DNA from: Azorinus chamasolen
Lineage: Eukaryota; Mollusca; Bivalvia; Cardiida; Solecurtidae
Length of the DNA stretch: 64,000 nucleotides
Direction: 5' to 3'
Assembly: GCA_963576725.1 (NCBI GenBank)
Contig: OY755236.1
Location: 70,402,379 to 70,466,378 of the forward strand
The position numbers were made by a program, and so were the translations under genes. This document shows, one piece after another, positions 9,633 to 22,010 of the stretch; within the stretch, counting starts at the first letter, position 1, and each line of letters begins with the position of its first letter. The notes below the pieces were generated by a model that was not told the origin of the DNA, made no database searches, and saw nothing but the letters and a program-made list of their open reading frames with translations.

Positions 9633-10955
9633 AATAGTAATGCATCGCCATGGCATGCCTCAAGCAAATTTATAAAGAAATTTACATCCCATAATACGCA
9701 ATCAGACCACTTTTATACTACGAAATATCAATTTATGCTTACAATGCATACGCCCAATAGCCCAAATGCAGATATTTTGAATGGTTTAACGTTGACAGAA
9801 TGTTTATCACGTAGCGCCGATTAAACGATTTAGTTGTCTACGGGTGTATTTCACCCGTATTTCTACTTTCATTTTGCCAAAAATGTGATTTTGTGTACAC
9901 CCCTAGTATATAGTTACACCTCTAAATATAGTTCCAAGTGCAATGCGTTGGATAAACGATATCGATAATTCTTCATTTGATATTTGTGTGAATTATTAAA
10001 ATGCGGATGCAACTGTTTCAATTACCAATAATTTTGCCATGTAAAATGCTACGTTATATGATAAATTTGATCGCGTACGAATATATACCACAGAGCGCCG
10101 GTAAAAATGGCCCAGAAAGTAATCGACTTCTGAAAGTCGGGCGGATATTTTGAAATCTACAAAAAATTCTTGAATTTGTCGGATTGGTACAGACAATGTT
10201 ACGGAGAAAACCGTTATGAATCATGGTCGGAACATCGTCAATCTCTACACATTACACACGAACTATGGGAATGATGATAACGACTGGAAATTGCAAGATA
10301 CAGTATAAACACCCGATATGACGGGTATGACTCGTATCCGCGGATATGAATTTCGCAGTCTAAAATCGGCCACAATTTAAGCATTATTTTTTTATTAGAA
10401 AAACCTTTTATAGACATTATTGGCTAATATTGTCGATATTTATTATTTGAAATACGTAAATTTAATATTCAGTGTTGCCGCCGACTGTGCATAATAAGTA
10501 GTTATAGTTGAAGTTGAAGAAAGCTAAAAAAAACCTCATAATATTCGGAACCGACCCTTCGGCACGAAGGAGCACGGACTGTAGTGAAACGCCCCCGAGA
10601 TATATGGATAACCTTGAGTCTCAAAAGCAATCTGTATTCTGAATGCATCAGATGTATTTATGTTGACTTTGGAAGATCATACTTATATTTTTACATCATG
10701 TGTGACAAGCATCGTAAACATTGATCATAGACTTTTAAGTTCTCTAAGATCCATGTTTATCATGTGTGTAATGTCTTAGGAGACTTAATTGGTACCAGGT
10801 TGTAAGTATTTAAGGATAATTACTCCAATTGTAGAGAGTTAGTAGTTATAAAAGAGATATCGTGGAATTATTATATTGTATGTTTTACATAATGTTAATT
10901 ATAACATATGCTGAACGTATATAATTCTTGACAAATTTGTGTTTGTAGTGTATTT
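9633..10955. other. Unassigned low-repeat DNA
   Basis: It is the longest stretch without a recognised MITE. It contains a small palindrome ACGGGTGTATTTCACCCGT (about 9839) and a CG-bearing strip at 10550-10605 (GACCCTTCGGCACGAAGG). Only short chance ORFs are present. It could hold a promoter or unspliced exon that I cannot recognise. Confidence 0.4.
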
Positions 10956-11020
10956 TTAAGCTTTTTCCCCAGCATTAATCTGTGTTAACATACAAACAGT
11001 CAAGCATGCTGTTATTTTCA

Positions 11021-11997
11021 CCCCCTGGTATTTAATAATATCCCAAAATGAAGTAAAGGGACATATTGTGTTTGCTCCGTTTCTTATTCTTATTTTATTC
11101 TTTCTTCCGATTCTGATTCTTCCAATTCTTCTTCTTCCGTCGTGAACTTGTCCGACGCATTTCTGAGTAAGACTAAGACAGTAATTGTCCGATCCTAATG
11201 AAACTTCATATGAATATTGCTTGATACATGCAGATGTACATCCCACTTTTTATTTTTGATAATCACCATAACTAAATGGTTGGCTATAATTTGTCGAAAT
11301 TTAGATATTGTTTGGCGAAGTTATATATCATTTGATTTTTTGCTGAAAATTGGTATCATGGGATATTTTAGTACTCCAAATCAATTGGTATGGGTTTCAA
11401 AAGTACATGTATTGGTTAATTTTGCTAAAAATTGGTATGACGGTATATTTTGGCACACAGGACTAATATGTAGGTATTTTTTAAAGAATTTGTTGCCATG
11501 GTAACTGAATGGTGGCTCTGATTGGTAGAAAATTTAGATCTTTTTCGACAACTTCAGATATTGTTCGATTTTGCCGAAAATTGGCATGTCGGGATGCTTT
11601 GACACTCAGAATTGATTGGTATGTCTTTCGAAATGATTTCTGGTATGGAAACTGAATGATGGGATCTGATTGGTCAAAATTTAGATACTAAATATTTAAA
11701 GAATTTAGATATATACCCTAAACTCAGTCAAGGTGTTTGAAATACTTGGTTGCCATGGTAATGGAGTGGTGTCCTCTGAATGGGTCACAACTCACATATT
11801 AGATTTTTCGGAAAATTGGTCAGTAGGGATATATATGCAGGTGTTTCAAAAGTGTTGGTTGCCATGGTAACCAAGTGATCACTAATGGCCTGTTATTGGT
11901 TGAAATTTAGATATTTTGCTCATCAATACCAGTTGTAAATTTCGTATAGGGGGCATTCTGCAACATATTCTGTTATAATTAGATCTTGTTAAGTACT
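11021..11997 (+). mobile_element. Element J, copy 1
   Basis: It shares with 32361-32945 a pyrimidine-rich start, 'GTCGTGAACTTGTCC', repeated 'TTGCCATGGTAA' units (about 11495, 11752, 11860) and the end 'GGGGGCATTCTG..TTAGATCTTGT'. The core is a diverged tandem repeat of roughly 120 bp ('GATTGGT..AAATTTAGATA'). No transposase ORF is seen. Confidence 0.7.
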
Positions 11998-12624
11998 GTA
12001 TGATATCTAGATTCACATGGCATATATAATTTATCCAAACTTGGTTGTAGTGTATAGATGGATAAGTAATTGATGCACGCCAAATACTGTTACAATGAAC
12101 CAGTTAGTAGCAGAAATATGACCCTTTGTTGCTTTCAGATAGCCATATAGGAAATGTGACTGTTAGAAGTCATATCTTGAAACAGCTTGCTCAGATTTCA
12201 TTTACATTTGACAGGGTATTTACATGGATAGGTGCATGATGCACATTATATGACGTCAACGTCGGCCAAATAATAATAGGGTAATGGCCCTTTACTACAT
12301 TCAAATATAAATTGAAGTTAACTTCAGGCACACAGTGGCAAATTGAACTATTGGAACTGCACTGTGTGCTACTAGTCACCAATGTATTTCTTTAAACAAT
12401 ATCTTAAACGCTGACAGGGTTTTCAGAAAAGTTCACAGCAATTATGTTCAGATGACCTGTCAATTTTAACAAACAGTTCCATTAAACACCATTTTAGTTC
12501 AGGAAATAATGCTTTAGAGGTCATCTTGCTATATATCAATGGTACCAGTCCTTCCCTACCAAGCTTTTTCGTATTGTATAGTCACACTCGACATATTCAG
12601 TACTGTCAGTACTTTGATTTATAG
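11998..12624. other. Unassigned DNA
   Basis: No repeat, hairpin or exon that I can support. Confidence 0.4.
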
Positions 12625-12959
12625 TTAATGCTCCTTTAGGTAGATTCATTCAAAGAGCCTGGGTCTAAAAATAGCCTATTAGGCAATGGGCTAATACTGT
12701 GCGCAATTTGGAATTTGACTGCTACTATGATAGCCCACGTTCAGCACACAACTGAATGCCACCGGACTGGTCATGTTTTGTAAACATTTAGCAACATAAT
12801 CCAAATGACATGGATTTTTATTAGGCTAGATTTATTATAGTGGCATATGAATGCCGAATTTGCAGTATTTTGTAGTGCCTATAGAACCCGATGGTCTGAT
12901 CTGGGTCTACTCTGTTATGTGAAAGTATGAAAATGCGTTAAAAAGAGGTAAAGGGTTAA
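12625..12959. mobile_element. Family C end fragment plus degraded family B
   Basis: 12625-12693 (TTAATGCTCCTTTAGG..AATAGCCTATTAGG) is the family C terminus in minus orientation. 12770-12959 keeps a family B right half: 'GTCTGATCTGGGTCTACTCT' and GGTAAAGGGTTAA; the left arm is mostly lost. Confidence 0.55.
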
Positions 12960-13424
12960 GAAAATATGTCGTGCATGTGTGTGTTCTGTGGATAATATCT
13001 ATAATCGAAAGTACTAACATTGCCCCACCCACTCATTTCCTCGAATTCCCCGCGCAAATTTTGGTATGACCCGCGGTCACGTATACGGTTTTGATCCCCA
13101 TGCACACTTATCAGTCATAGTGTATTATCAAAATGTTACAGCAGCTTTATATAAAATGATAGTAGATCCTTACCGTAACCCCTCACTTCTATAATGGTAA
13201 ATATCTGCCTTCAGAATATTCAGTCAACCAAAATAACCGGCAATATAGATAGATAACCTGTTTGTCTTTGAACCACCTTATAAACCTCTTACCCAAATAC
13301 AACCACGTCATTTCGCACCTTTCAGTGGGTAACGGGACAATTAAGTGAGCGAAGTCCCTTTTGACAGCGTTCACGTGTTCACACTTATTCAGCAAGTTGG
13401 TTAAAAAAGTGATGATCTTGCAAA
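12960..13424. other. Unassigned DNA
   Basis: It includes a short GC-richer strip near 13020-13080 (CCCGCGCAAATTTTGG). No supported feature. Confidence 0.4.
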
Positions 13425-13426
13425 TA

Positions 13427-13631
13427 CAGTAAAACCCATCTAACGCGACCACTTAATCAATAAACAAACATGTCTTTATAAGCAGGTGGTTGCTTAAAGC
13501 AAGACAACAGTTATACAGAAAGATCCTATAGGAGTTTTCTGCATAACTTCATTCCTGCATAAAGCTACCACCTACCACTACCACTGTGAAATATGCCCCT
13601 TTTTGCTGGTCGCATTAGAGGGGTTTTACTG
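13427..13631. mobile_element. Family D MITE, complete, pogo/Tigger-like
   Basis: Termini CAGTAAAACCCATCTAACGC and GCATTAGAGGGGTTTTACTG, flanked by TA (13425-13426, 13632-13633). Central hairpin with GATCCTATAGGAGTT core between GCAGAAA-type arms. CAGTARAACC plus TA is typical of pogo/Tigger elements; family placement is inferred from the ends only. Confidence 0.85.
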
Positions 13632-13754
13632 TATACATATTTAGGCTGCTGGTGTTTCTTTCCGCCCCTCTGTAAGCCGTTCCATTCCGACCGTCCATAG
13701 TTCTGTCTTTATTTCTCTCTGCATATCTATCTATCTATATGTCTGCCTGTCTGA

Positions 13755-14942
13755 CAGACACAAATACATACATACACACATACATACATACATACATACA
13801 TACATACATACATACATACATACATACATACAATACATACATACATACATACATACATACATACATACATACATACATACATACATACATACATACATAC
13901 ATACATACATACATACATACATACATACATACATACATACATACATACATACATACATACATACATACATACATACATACATACATACATACATACATAC
14001 ATACATACATACATACATACATACATACATACATACATACATACATACATACATACATACATACATACATACATACATACATACATACATACATACATAC
14101 ATACATACATACATACATACATACATACATACATACATACATACATACATACATACATACATACATACATACATACATACATACATACATACATACATAC
14201 ATACATACATACATACATACATACATACATACATACATACATACATACATACATACATACATACATACATACATACATACATACATACATACATACATAC
14301 ATACATACATACATACATACATACATACATACATACATACATACATACATACATACATACATACATACATACATACATACATACATACATACATACATAC
14401 ATACATACATACATACATACATACATACATACATACATACATACATACATACATACATACATACATACATACATACATACATACATACATACATACATAC
14501 ATACATACATACATACATACATACATACATACATACATACATACATACATACATACATACATACATACATACATACATACATACATACATACATACATAC
14601 ATACATACATACATACATACATACATACATACATACATACATACATACATACATACATACATACATACATACATACATACATACATACATACATACATAC
14701 ATACATACATACATACATACATACATACATACATACATACATACATACATACATACATACATACATACATACATACATACATACATACATACATACATAC
14801 ATACATACATACATACATACATACATACATACATACATACATACATACATACATACATACATACATACATACATACATACATACATACATACATACATAC
14901 ATACATACATACATACATACATACATACATACATACATACAT
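13755..14942. repeat. (ATAC)n microsatellite, about 1.1 kb nearly perfect
   Basis: After an imperfect lead-in (one ACAC and one CAATAC break near 13780 and 13831) the run is uninterrupted to 14942. Because the period is 4 and none of the repeat's codons is a stop, all six frames are open (I-H-T-Y on plus, M-Y-V-C on minus). The long ORFs here are therefore not evidence of genes. Confidence 0.97.
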
Positions 14943-15026
14943 GTACGAGGCATTCAACGGTCTCTAGAGGTAACTATACAAATACTACAAAGTGGCTTAG
15001 TTCAGCACGGAAACTAGTAGCAAATG

Positions 15027-15210
15027 CAGTAAAACCCTTCTAATGCGACCACCAAAATGGGCATAATTCCGGGTGGCAGAGGCAGGTGGTAGCTTAATGC
15101 AGGGGGGGGGGGGGAGTTGTGCATAATGTTCGTCCTGTATTAAGCAACCACCTGCTTTTAAAGACAGAAATGTTTACTCAATATGTGGTCGCATTAAACG
15201 GATTCTACTG
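15027..15210. mobile_element. Family D MITE with poly-G at hairpin tip
   Basis: CAGTAAAACCCTTCTAATGC and GCATTAAACGGATTCTACTG ends. The usual central CTCCTATAGGAG core is replaced by a run of about 15 G (15101-15115). Confidence 0.8.
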
Positions 15211-15500
15211 TAATACCATACAGACGAGTCTGCTATGCAAACAATACCACAATTTTAGTATGATCTGCAACATATAAAGGTTCGTACTAAAATAAAAAAT
15301 ATCGTATTTTCTCCATCAAACCCTAGGTCTAGATCTGCACCTCTGTGCATGCTCTGGAAAAGAAAGAAATGACTCTATGTTAATTTCTATAATGGCAAAA
15401 ACTGTAGAAATAAAATATATATTATACCATAAGCAAATACAACAAGCCCTTTCAGTGTTGAAAACCAAACTGTTCAATAATTAATTATCATTGTCGGCCT

Positions 15501-15734
15501 TTAACCCGTTCCCTGGTAAATATTCATGTGAGAAATAATGACGTCATGGATATCTATTAGCTAAACTTTAATCATGGCATACGTACACAAGTTTTATTGG
15601 TATTTTTACAAACTGTAGAGTCAGGTATATTATGTTTTCATAGCAAACAGAGCAGACCCTGATGGGACGACTCCTATAGGAGCCTCTGATCTGGGTTCAC
15701 TCGTGAAAAGTGTTTATATGAAGAAAATGGTTAA
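15501..15734 (+). mobile_element. B-left/A-right chimeric MITE
   Basis: TTAA 15501 and 15731. The left half (TAATGACGTCATGGATAT, GGCATACGTACACA) is family B. The right end (GTGAAAAGTGTTTATATGAA) is family A. Hairpin tip GACTCCTATAGGAGCC at about 15667-15682. Confidence 0.7.
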
Positions 15735-15763
15735 GTCAGGTGACTGCTTAATGCATTGATATA

Positions 15764-16107
15764 CAGTGAATCCTCATTACAACGGGGGTGTTTGTTTCCA
15801 AACATTGTGCTGGCATAACGAGGTTGCCGTTATAACGAGTTTAAATATGAAAGGAACCATATGGCCAGTTTTAAACTAGTAACATCAGGTGATCGCTTAA
15901 TGCAGAACACAAGAAGTGTCAAAAGCTTCCTAAGTGCACTTTTTGCACTTTTTTGTATTCTGCATTAAGCAATCACCTGTGCTTTTGGTAATGCATCTAT
16001 TTATTCAGTGGCTGTTTCAAAGAATTAACGGTCAGTTTGATTCAATGCGTACTGTCGGTATATCGAGGGTGCCATTGGATCGAACGCAAGTATCATGAGG
16101 GTTCACT
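15764..16107. mobile_element. Tigger-like MITE (CAGTGAATCC) with inner D-type hairpin
   Basis: Ends CAGTGAATCCTCATTA and ATGAGGGTTCACT with TA on both sides. Inner stretch TCGCTTAATGCAGAACA..TGTATTCTGCATTAAGC (15894-15968) resembles family D inner arms with a different tip (AAGTGCACTTTTTGCACTT). Confidence 0.65.
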
Positions 16108-16133
16108 ATAGTCCCTATGAACATCAAATAAGC

Positions 16134-16355
16134 TTAACCCTTTCCCTGTCCCGTGTTTATTCCAAATTCCTATGCCTACTGAATAATCATGGGGGAAATA
16201 CTTATAACGGAATATGGAAGGTGAATCGTTGTCGCCATTTTAGACACTAAAGAAACAGATCTTTCAAAATCAATTAGCAAACAGAGCAGACCCTGAATTG
16301 GGTCTGCTCTGTTTGTAAATGCGTGACAACACGTTTATATGAAGGAAAGGGTTAA
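16134..16355 (+). mobile_element. Family A MITE with deleted hairpin tip
   Basis: TTAA at 16134 and 16352; CCCTTTCCCTG left and GGAAAGGG right end. The hairpin is reduced to CAGAGCAGACCCTGAATTGG..GTCTGCTCTG: the whole inner stem including the CTCCTATAGGAG core is missing. Confidence 0.85.
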
Positions 16356-16560
16356 TAAACCATTCCCTTATCGCTTTTCACGACTTTGCAAACTGAGTAG
16401 ATCCAGATCTTTTGACAGAGGTCTGCTCTGTTTGCTCATGGCATGTTATCGATCTGATTCTCACATTTTGTAAAAGCAATGTACAATATCAAACTTAAGT
16501 TAATGCATGTTCGTGAACTGACCAGTTCACGCATAAATATTCATAGAGAAAAGGGAAAAA
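16352..16560 (-). mobile_element. A-type MITE sharing TTAA with the previous copy
   Basis: It has a TTCCCTTATCGC left end, GCAAACTGAGTAGATCCAGATC / AGAGGTCTGCTCTGTTTGC arms, and a right end near AGAGAAAAGGG. It contains an extra small palindrome GTGAACTGACCAGTTCAC. Confidence 0.6.
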
Positions 16561-16696
16561 ACGGGTTTTACTGTAACTTCAAATTGACTTTAGTTCAGGG
16601 TAAACTTGTATACTCAAACAAATTATATAATATAAATAGAAAGATACAAATGCCAAATTTACCTCTTAAGAAAAAAATGACAGTTTGTGGTGTGCG

Positions 16697-16732
16697 GTGG
16701 TCTAGTGTTAATGCGTTTGACTACCAATCCGG
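16697..16732 (+). mobile_element. tRNA-derived SINE, 5' piece (split by 6.5-kb insertion)
   Basis: GGTGGTCTAGTGTTAATGC (box A region) and GACTACCAATCCGG match the tRNA-like head of the SINE at 26987. The SINE continues at 23242 after the giant TIR element. Confidence 0.85.
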
Positions 16733-16968
16733 TGTAACGAAGTAAAGTGACCCCCATAGAATACTGACCCCCCGGTCACTATTCTTCAGAAAAAGCGACC
16801 CCCTTTCTGAAAAATATCGACTCCCCTCTGAAAAATAGTGACCCTCTCCGCGATATATCTATAAAATATTGACCCCCGTCCCAATTATTACTAACAAATT
16901 AGTAACCATTGCAAATACTTGAATACCTAATATTGTTGCGGCTGCAGTTTTGTTTTTTTGTTGCTGCG

Positions 16969-17013
16969 GCATCGGGTGGGTGGGTATGTGTGGGTGTGTG
17001 GGTGTGGTAGCGT

Positions 17014-17044
<31 letters not shown>

Positions 17045-17049
17045 GGGGG
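16969..17049 (+). repeat. GT-rich tract ending in a run of about 22 G
   Basis: TGGGTGGGTA/TGTG repeats run into poly-G at 17028-17049. Copy 2 has only a short equivalent (about 52020-52060). Confidence 0.95.
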
Positions 17050-18249
17050 TAAAACGAAATTTAACGGAAACACTTTATTATTTAGAAACTGTCAATATTT
17101 TGAAAAATGTTGACACTAGCAGATGAGTGACAGTGGATGTGAAGTATTAGTTGTATTAGTAGAAGTAGTGGTAATATAACTTATTTTAAGGGGACATTTA
17201 CAATGCATTTTGAGTATAACAACCTTTTCTGTGCGATCTAATAAATGGTTCTATACTTCTAACAGCGACCGACCTTACTTGTCAAATCATGTTTTTAAAT
17301 CTTTACAGTAAGTAAACTGTTCTTTTTATAAAGGCAAATACTATTACTTGTGTATTTTATTTTGTACCCTTGAGTAATAATTCCCTATATAAACGAACAC
17401 AAACGCAAATTAAGTTCAATTGAATATAAAAGGATAAAAGTTGACGATTAACCTCAGTCTGATTGGCAAACTGTTTTGAAACTCAACAGGTGCTGATATT
17501 TTCGATGTCATACATTTGACTTACTAGGCAGCCACAAATAGGTGACGAACACACAAGGAAAACTATCTTCTCTAGGTTATGTTATGAATAGAATATAAGA
17601 TTCGTGTTCGTGATTTATTGGATCTATTAAACTCGTCCTTTTAGACAAAAATAAACACGCAACAAATCTTTGCTGTGTGGTTTTCTACAAATTAAAGCTC
17701 GTTTAAAACAAAAGTAAAAACATTATGAACAACTAATCTAATGTTTATTATCTGCAGAGGACAATGGCCTGTTACAAATGTACACACTATATTGCTATGG
17801 TATATATCACACGTGCTTGACCTTTTATATAAGAAAATCAACAGCATCTCTTCGACAATAATTGACACAATTCTCTATAAATTAAATTGTATTCCGATGT
17901 TGTGTAGGGGTGTGTGGGTGCGTGCGGAAGGGTGTTTATTTACTATAAGTGATTGTTACGTGCATGTGTGTGTACATGCGCTCGCGTGTGCGTGCCTGCT
18001 TGCGTGCGTGTGTGTGCTAGTCTGTACGAACAATGATTACAAGTCGTATTACTTGGCGTCCATTGTGCGCATTAGTCATGATATATTAAACGGGGCTCAA
18101 AATGATATTACTAGGGGTCACACATCTGTAACAATTATGACCAAGGTTAAATATTTTTTTCGAAATACGTGAAACCCTTTCTTTAAAGTATACTTGAGGC
18201 AAATTAAAGTTGCTGGTGTTGTTCAAAATATCACGAAGGTGGGCCAAAG
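17050..18249. other. AT-rich internal zone of TIR element, absent from copy 2
   Basis: The ORF at 17741-18172 translates to Cys/Val/Leu low-complexity sequence driven by a TGTGCG-rich stretch; I do not regard it as a gene. Degenerate satellite units begin at about 18106. Confidence 0.6.
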
Positions 18250-21200
18250 CATTATTACCGGGGATCATTATTGTTTAAAAAATACTGACCGGGGTTCGAT
18301 ATTCTTCAGAAAAAAAATACACCCATCCTTTCTACAACTAACTTGAGTTCAATTAGCATTGGGCGCATTGGTTATTATATAATAAACGTGGCTAAAAATA
18401 ATCTATGAAAGGGGGTCACTACATCTGTAAGAATTATAACCAAGGTTAAATATGTTTCGAGTAAAGTTAAACCCTTTCCTTAAATTATACTGGAGATAGA
18501 TTTGAGTTTCAGGGAGTTGTTCAACATATCATGAATTTGTGTCAAAACAATATGACCGGGTGTCGCTATTTTTAAAAAATACTGACCGGGGGTCAGTATT
18601 CTTCAGAAAATGTGACCCCCTATGTACAAAATGCTTGGGTTCAATTAACATTGTGCGTTATTGCAACCTGAATTGTAATAACAACCGGAATTGTAATAAA
18701 AATTATTACAAAACTGGTTATGATGCGAAAACGTTATTACAATTGGTGGTCAATCTGAATTGTAATAACAACCTGAAGTGTAATAAAATTATATTTAGTC
18801 TGTATTTGTGTGTCTATGTGAGTATGAATGTGCGCACGTGCTAGTATGTTGATAGTATGTGTATGCGTGTAGTTTGTATGGGAGGGGCGCATGCGTGTGC
18901 GCGCATGTGTACATGTATGAAGTAATACATCAGATATTCTAGATGATAGTACAACGACTTAGAATTTTTTATTACAAAACTGGTTATGATGCGAAAACAT
19001 TATTACAATTGGTGGTCAACCTGAATTGTAATAACAACCTGAAGTGTAATAAAATAATTTTGTGTCTGTATTTGTGTGTCTATGTGAATATGAATGTGCG
19101 CACGTGCTAGTATGTTGATAGTATGTGTATGCGTGTAGTTTGTATGGGAGGGGCGCATGCGTGTGCGCGCATGTGTACATGTATGAAGTAATACATCAGA
19201 TATTCTAGATGATAGTACAACGACTTAGAAATTTTTATTACAAAACTGGTTATGATGCGAAAACATTATTACAATTGGTGGTCAACCTGAATTGTAATAA
19301 CAACCTGAAGTGTAATAAAATAATTTTGTGTCTGTATTTATGTGTCTATGTGAGTATGAATGTGCGCACGTGCTAGTATGTTGATAGTATGTGTATGCAT
19401 GTAGTTTGTATGGGAGGGGCGCATGTGTTTGCGCGCATGTGTACATGTATGAAGTAATACATCAGATATTTTAGATGAAAGTACAACGACTTAGAAATAT
19501 TTATTACAAAACTGGTTATGATGCGAAAACATTATTACAATTGGTGGTCAACATTTGGCGAAAACATGTATTTAAATTGACCGCATCAGCTGATTTAATT
19601 ACTATGACCGGGGGTCGCTATTTTTTAAAAAATACTGACCGGGGGTCGATATTCTTCAGAAAATGTGACCCCCTATGCACAAAATACTTGGGTTCAATCG
19701 GTATTGCGCGCTTTAGTCATTACAGGATGAACACGGCTGAAATTGCTATGACCGGGGGTCACTACATCTGTAAGAATTATGACACAGGTTAAATAAAATC
19801 GAGTAAAGTTAAATTCTGTCTTAAATTATACCAGAGGTAGATTAAGTTGGCAGGAGTTGGTCAACATATCATGAACGTGTGTCAAAGTACTATGACCGGG
19901 GTCGCTATTTTTTAAAAAATACTGACCGGGGGTCGATATACTTCAGAAAATGTGACCCCCTGTGTACAAAATACTTGGGTTCAGTTAGCAAGGCGCGCAT
20001 TAGCTATGATATGACAAACAGGGCTGAAATTGCTCTGACCGGGGATCATGACATCTGTAATTATGACCAAAGTTAAATAGTTTACGAGTAAAGTTAAACC
20101 CTTTCTTTAAATTATACAGGAGGTAGATTAAAGTCGCGGGAACTGTTCAACATATCATGAACGTGTGTCAAAGTACTATGACCGGGGGTCGCTATTTTTT
20201 TAAAAAAATACTGACCGGGGGTCGATATTCTTCAGAAAATGTGACCCCCTATGCACAAAATACTTGGGTTCAATCAGTATTGCGCGCTTTAGTCATTACA
20301 GGATAAACACGGCTGATATTGCTATGACCGGGGGTCACTACATCTGTAAGAATTATGACACAGGTTAAATAAAATCGAGTAAAGTTAAATTCTGTCTTAA
20401 ATTATACCAGAGGTAGATTAAGTTGGCAGGAGTTGGTCAACATATCATGAACGTGTGTCAAAGTACTATGACCGGGGTCGCTATTTTTTAAAAATACTGA
20501 CCGGGGGTCGATATTCTTCAGAAAATGTGACCCCCTGTGTACAAAATACTTGGGTTCAGTTAGCAAGGCGCGCATTAGCTATGATATGACAAACAGGGCT
20601 GAAATTGCTCTGACCGGGGATCATGACATCTGTAATTATGACCAAAGTTAAACAGTTTACGAGTAAAGTTAAACCCTTTCTTTAAATTATACAGGAGGTA
20701 GATTAAAGTCGCGGGAACTGTTCAACATATCATGAACGTGTGTCAAAGTACTATGACCGGGGGTCGCTATTTTTTTAAAAAATACTGACCGGGGGTCGAT
20801 ATTCTTCAGAATATGTGACCCCATATGCACAAAATACTTGGGTTCAATCGGTATTGCGCGCTTTAGTCATTACAGGATAAACACGGCTGAAATTGCTATG
20901 ACCGGGGGTCACTACATCTGTAAGAATTATGACACAGGTTAAATAAAATCGAGTAAAGTTAAATTCTGTCTTAAATTATACCAGAGGTAGATTAAGTTGA
21001 CAGGAGTTGGTCAACATATCATGAACGTGTGTCAAAGTACTATGACCGGGGTCGCTATTTTTTAAAAAATACTGACCGGGGGTCGATATTCTTCAGAAAA
21101 TGTGACCCCCTGTGTACAAAATACTTGGGTTCAGTTAGCAAGGCGCGCATTAGCTATGATATGACAAACAGGGCTGAAATTGCTCTGACCGGGGATCATG

Positions 21201-22010
21201 ACATCTGTAATTATGACCAAAGTTAAATAGTTTACGAGTAAAGTTAAACCCTTTCTTTAAATTATACAGGAGGTAGATTAAAGTCGCGGGAACTGTTCAA
21301 CATATCATGAACGTGTGTCAAAGTACTATGACCGGGGTCGCTATTTTTTTAAAAAATACTGACCGGGGGTCGATATTCTTCAGAAAATGTGACCCCCTAT
21401 GCACAAAATACTTGGGTTCAATTAGGATTGCGCTTAAGTCATTACAGTATAAACACGGCTGAAATTGCTATGACCGGAGGTCACTACATCTGTAAGAATT
21501 ATGACCAACGTTAAATAAAATCGAGTAAAGTTAAACTCTTTCCTAAATTATACTGGCGGTAGATTAAGTTCGCGGGAGTTGTTCAACATATCACGAACGT
21601 GTGTCAAAGCACTATGACCCGGGGTCGATATTTTTTAAAAAATACTGACCGGGGGTCGATTTTCTTTCAGAAAATGTGACCCCTATGAACAAAATACTTG
21701 GGTTCAATTAGCAGTGCGCGCTTTAGTCATGATATAATAAACGCTGCTCAAATTGCTATGACCGGGGGTCACTTCATCTATAATAATAATGACCAAGGTT
21801 AATTTTTTTCGAGTAAAGTTTAACTTTCTTTAATTATACTGGAGATAGATTAAAAAGCACTATGACCGGGAGTTGCCCTTTTTTAAGAATATTGACCAGG
21901 GTCGATATTCTTCAGTAAAAGTGCCCCCTTTCTAAATAATACATTTGTTCTAATGAACGTTGTGCACATTGGTCAGTGATAAAAAGGGCTCAAAATGCTA
22001 TGACCGTGCG
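18250..22010 (+). repeat. Satellite-like array, about 287-bp units in 575-bp dimers
   Basis: Unit anchors (TATGACCGGG) at 19603, 19891, 20177, 20467, 20752, 21041, 21327 and 21613. Steps alternate, and every second unit is closest: 19891-20467, 20177-20752, 20467-21041 and 20752-21327 are 574-576 bp. Each unit carries TGACCGGGGGTCG twice, around TTTTTTAAAAAA, and CAGAAAATGTGACCCCC. A 65-residue ORF (starting MSKYYDRG) repeats with the units and is probably a by-product of recent amplification. Confidence 0.9.
18705..19502 (+). repeat. Nested tandem repeat, exact 266-bp period, three copies
   Basis: ATTACAAAACTGGTTATGAT recurs at 18705, 18971, 19237 and 19503, 266 bp apart each time. Each unit contains a GCGCATGCGTGTGCGCGCAT alternating purine-pyrimidine stretch. 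It interrupts the 287-bp array and is missing from copy 2. Confidence 0.92.

Noticed and set aside
13739..14943. CRISPR-like array
   Set aside because: Simple tetranucleotide repeat without spacers; the genome is eukaryotic.
13727..15043. Four overlapping ORFs of about 400 codons (I-H-T-Y or M-Y-V-C repeats)
   Set aside because: They are translations of a pure (ATAC)n tract that has no stop codon in any frame; no promoter, splice or domain evidence.
17741..18172. 143-residue plus-strand ORF inside the giant TIR element
   Set aside because: Cys/Val/Leu-rich because of a TGTGCG tract; no transposase signature; absent from copy 2.
19879..20076. Repeated 65-residue ORF (begins MSKYYDRG) in the satellite units
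   Set aside because: Conservation follows the DNA repeat equally in all positions, and other units are frameshifted or stopped; recent amplification is enough to explain it.
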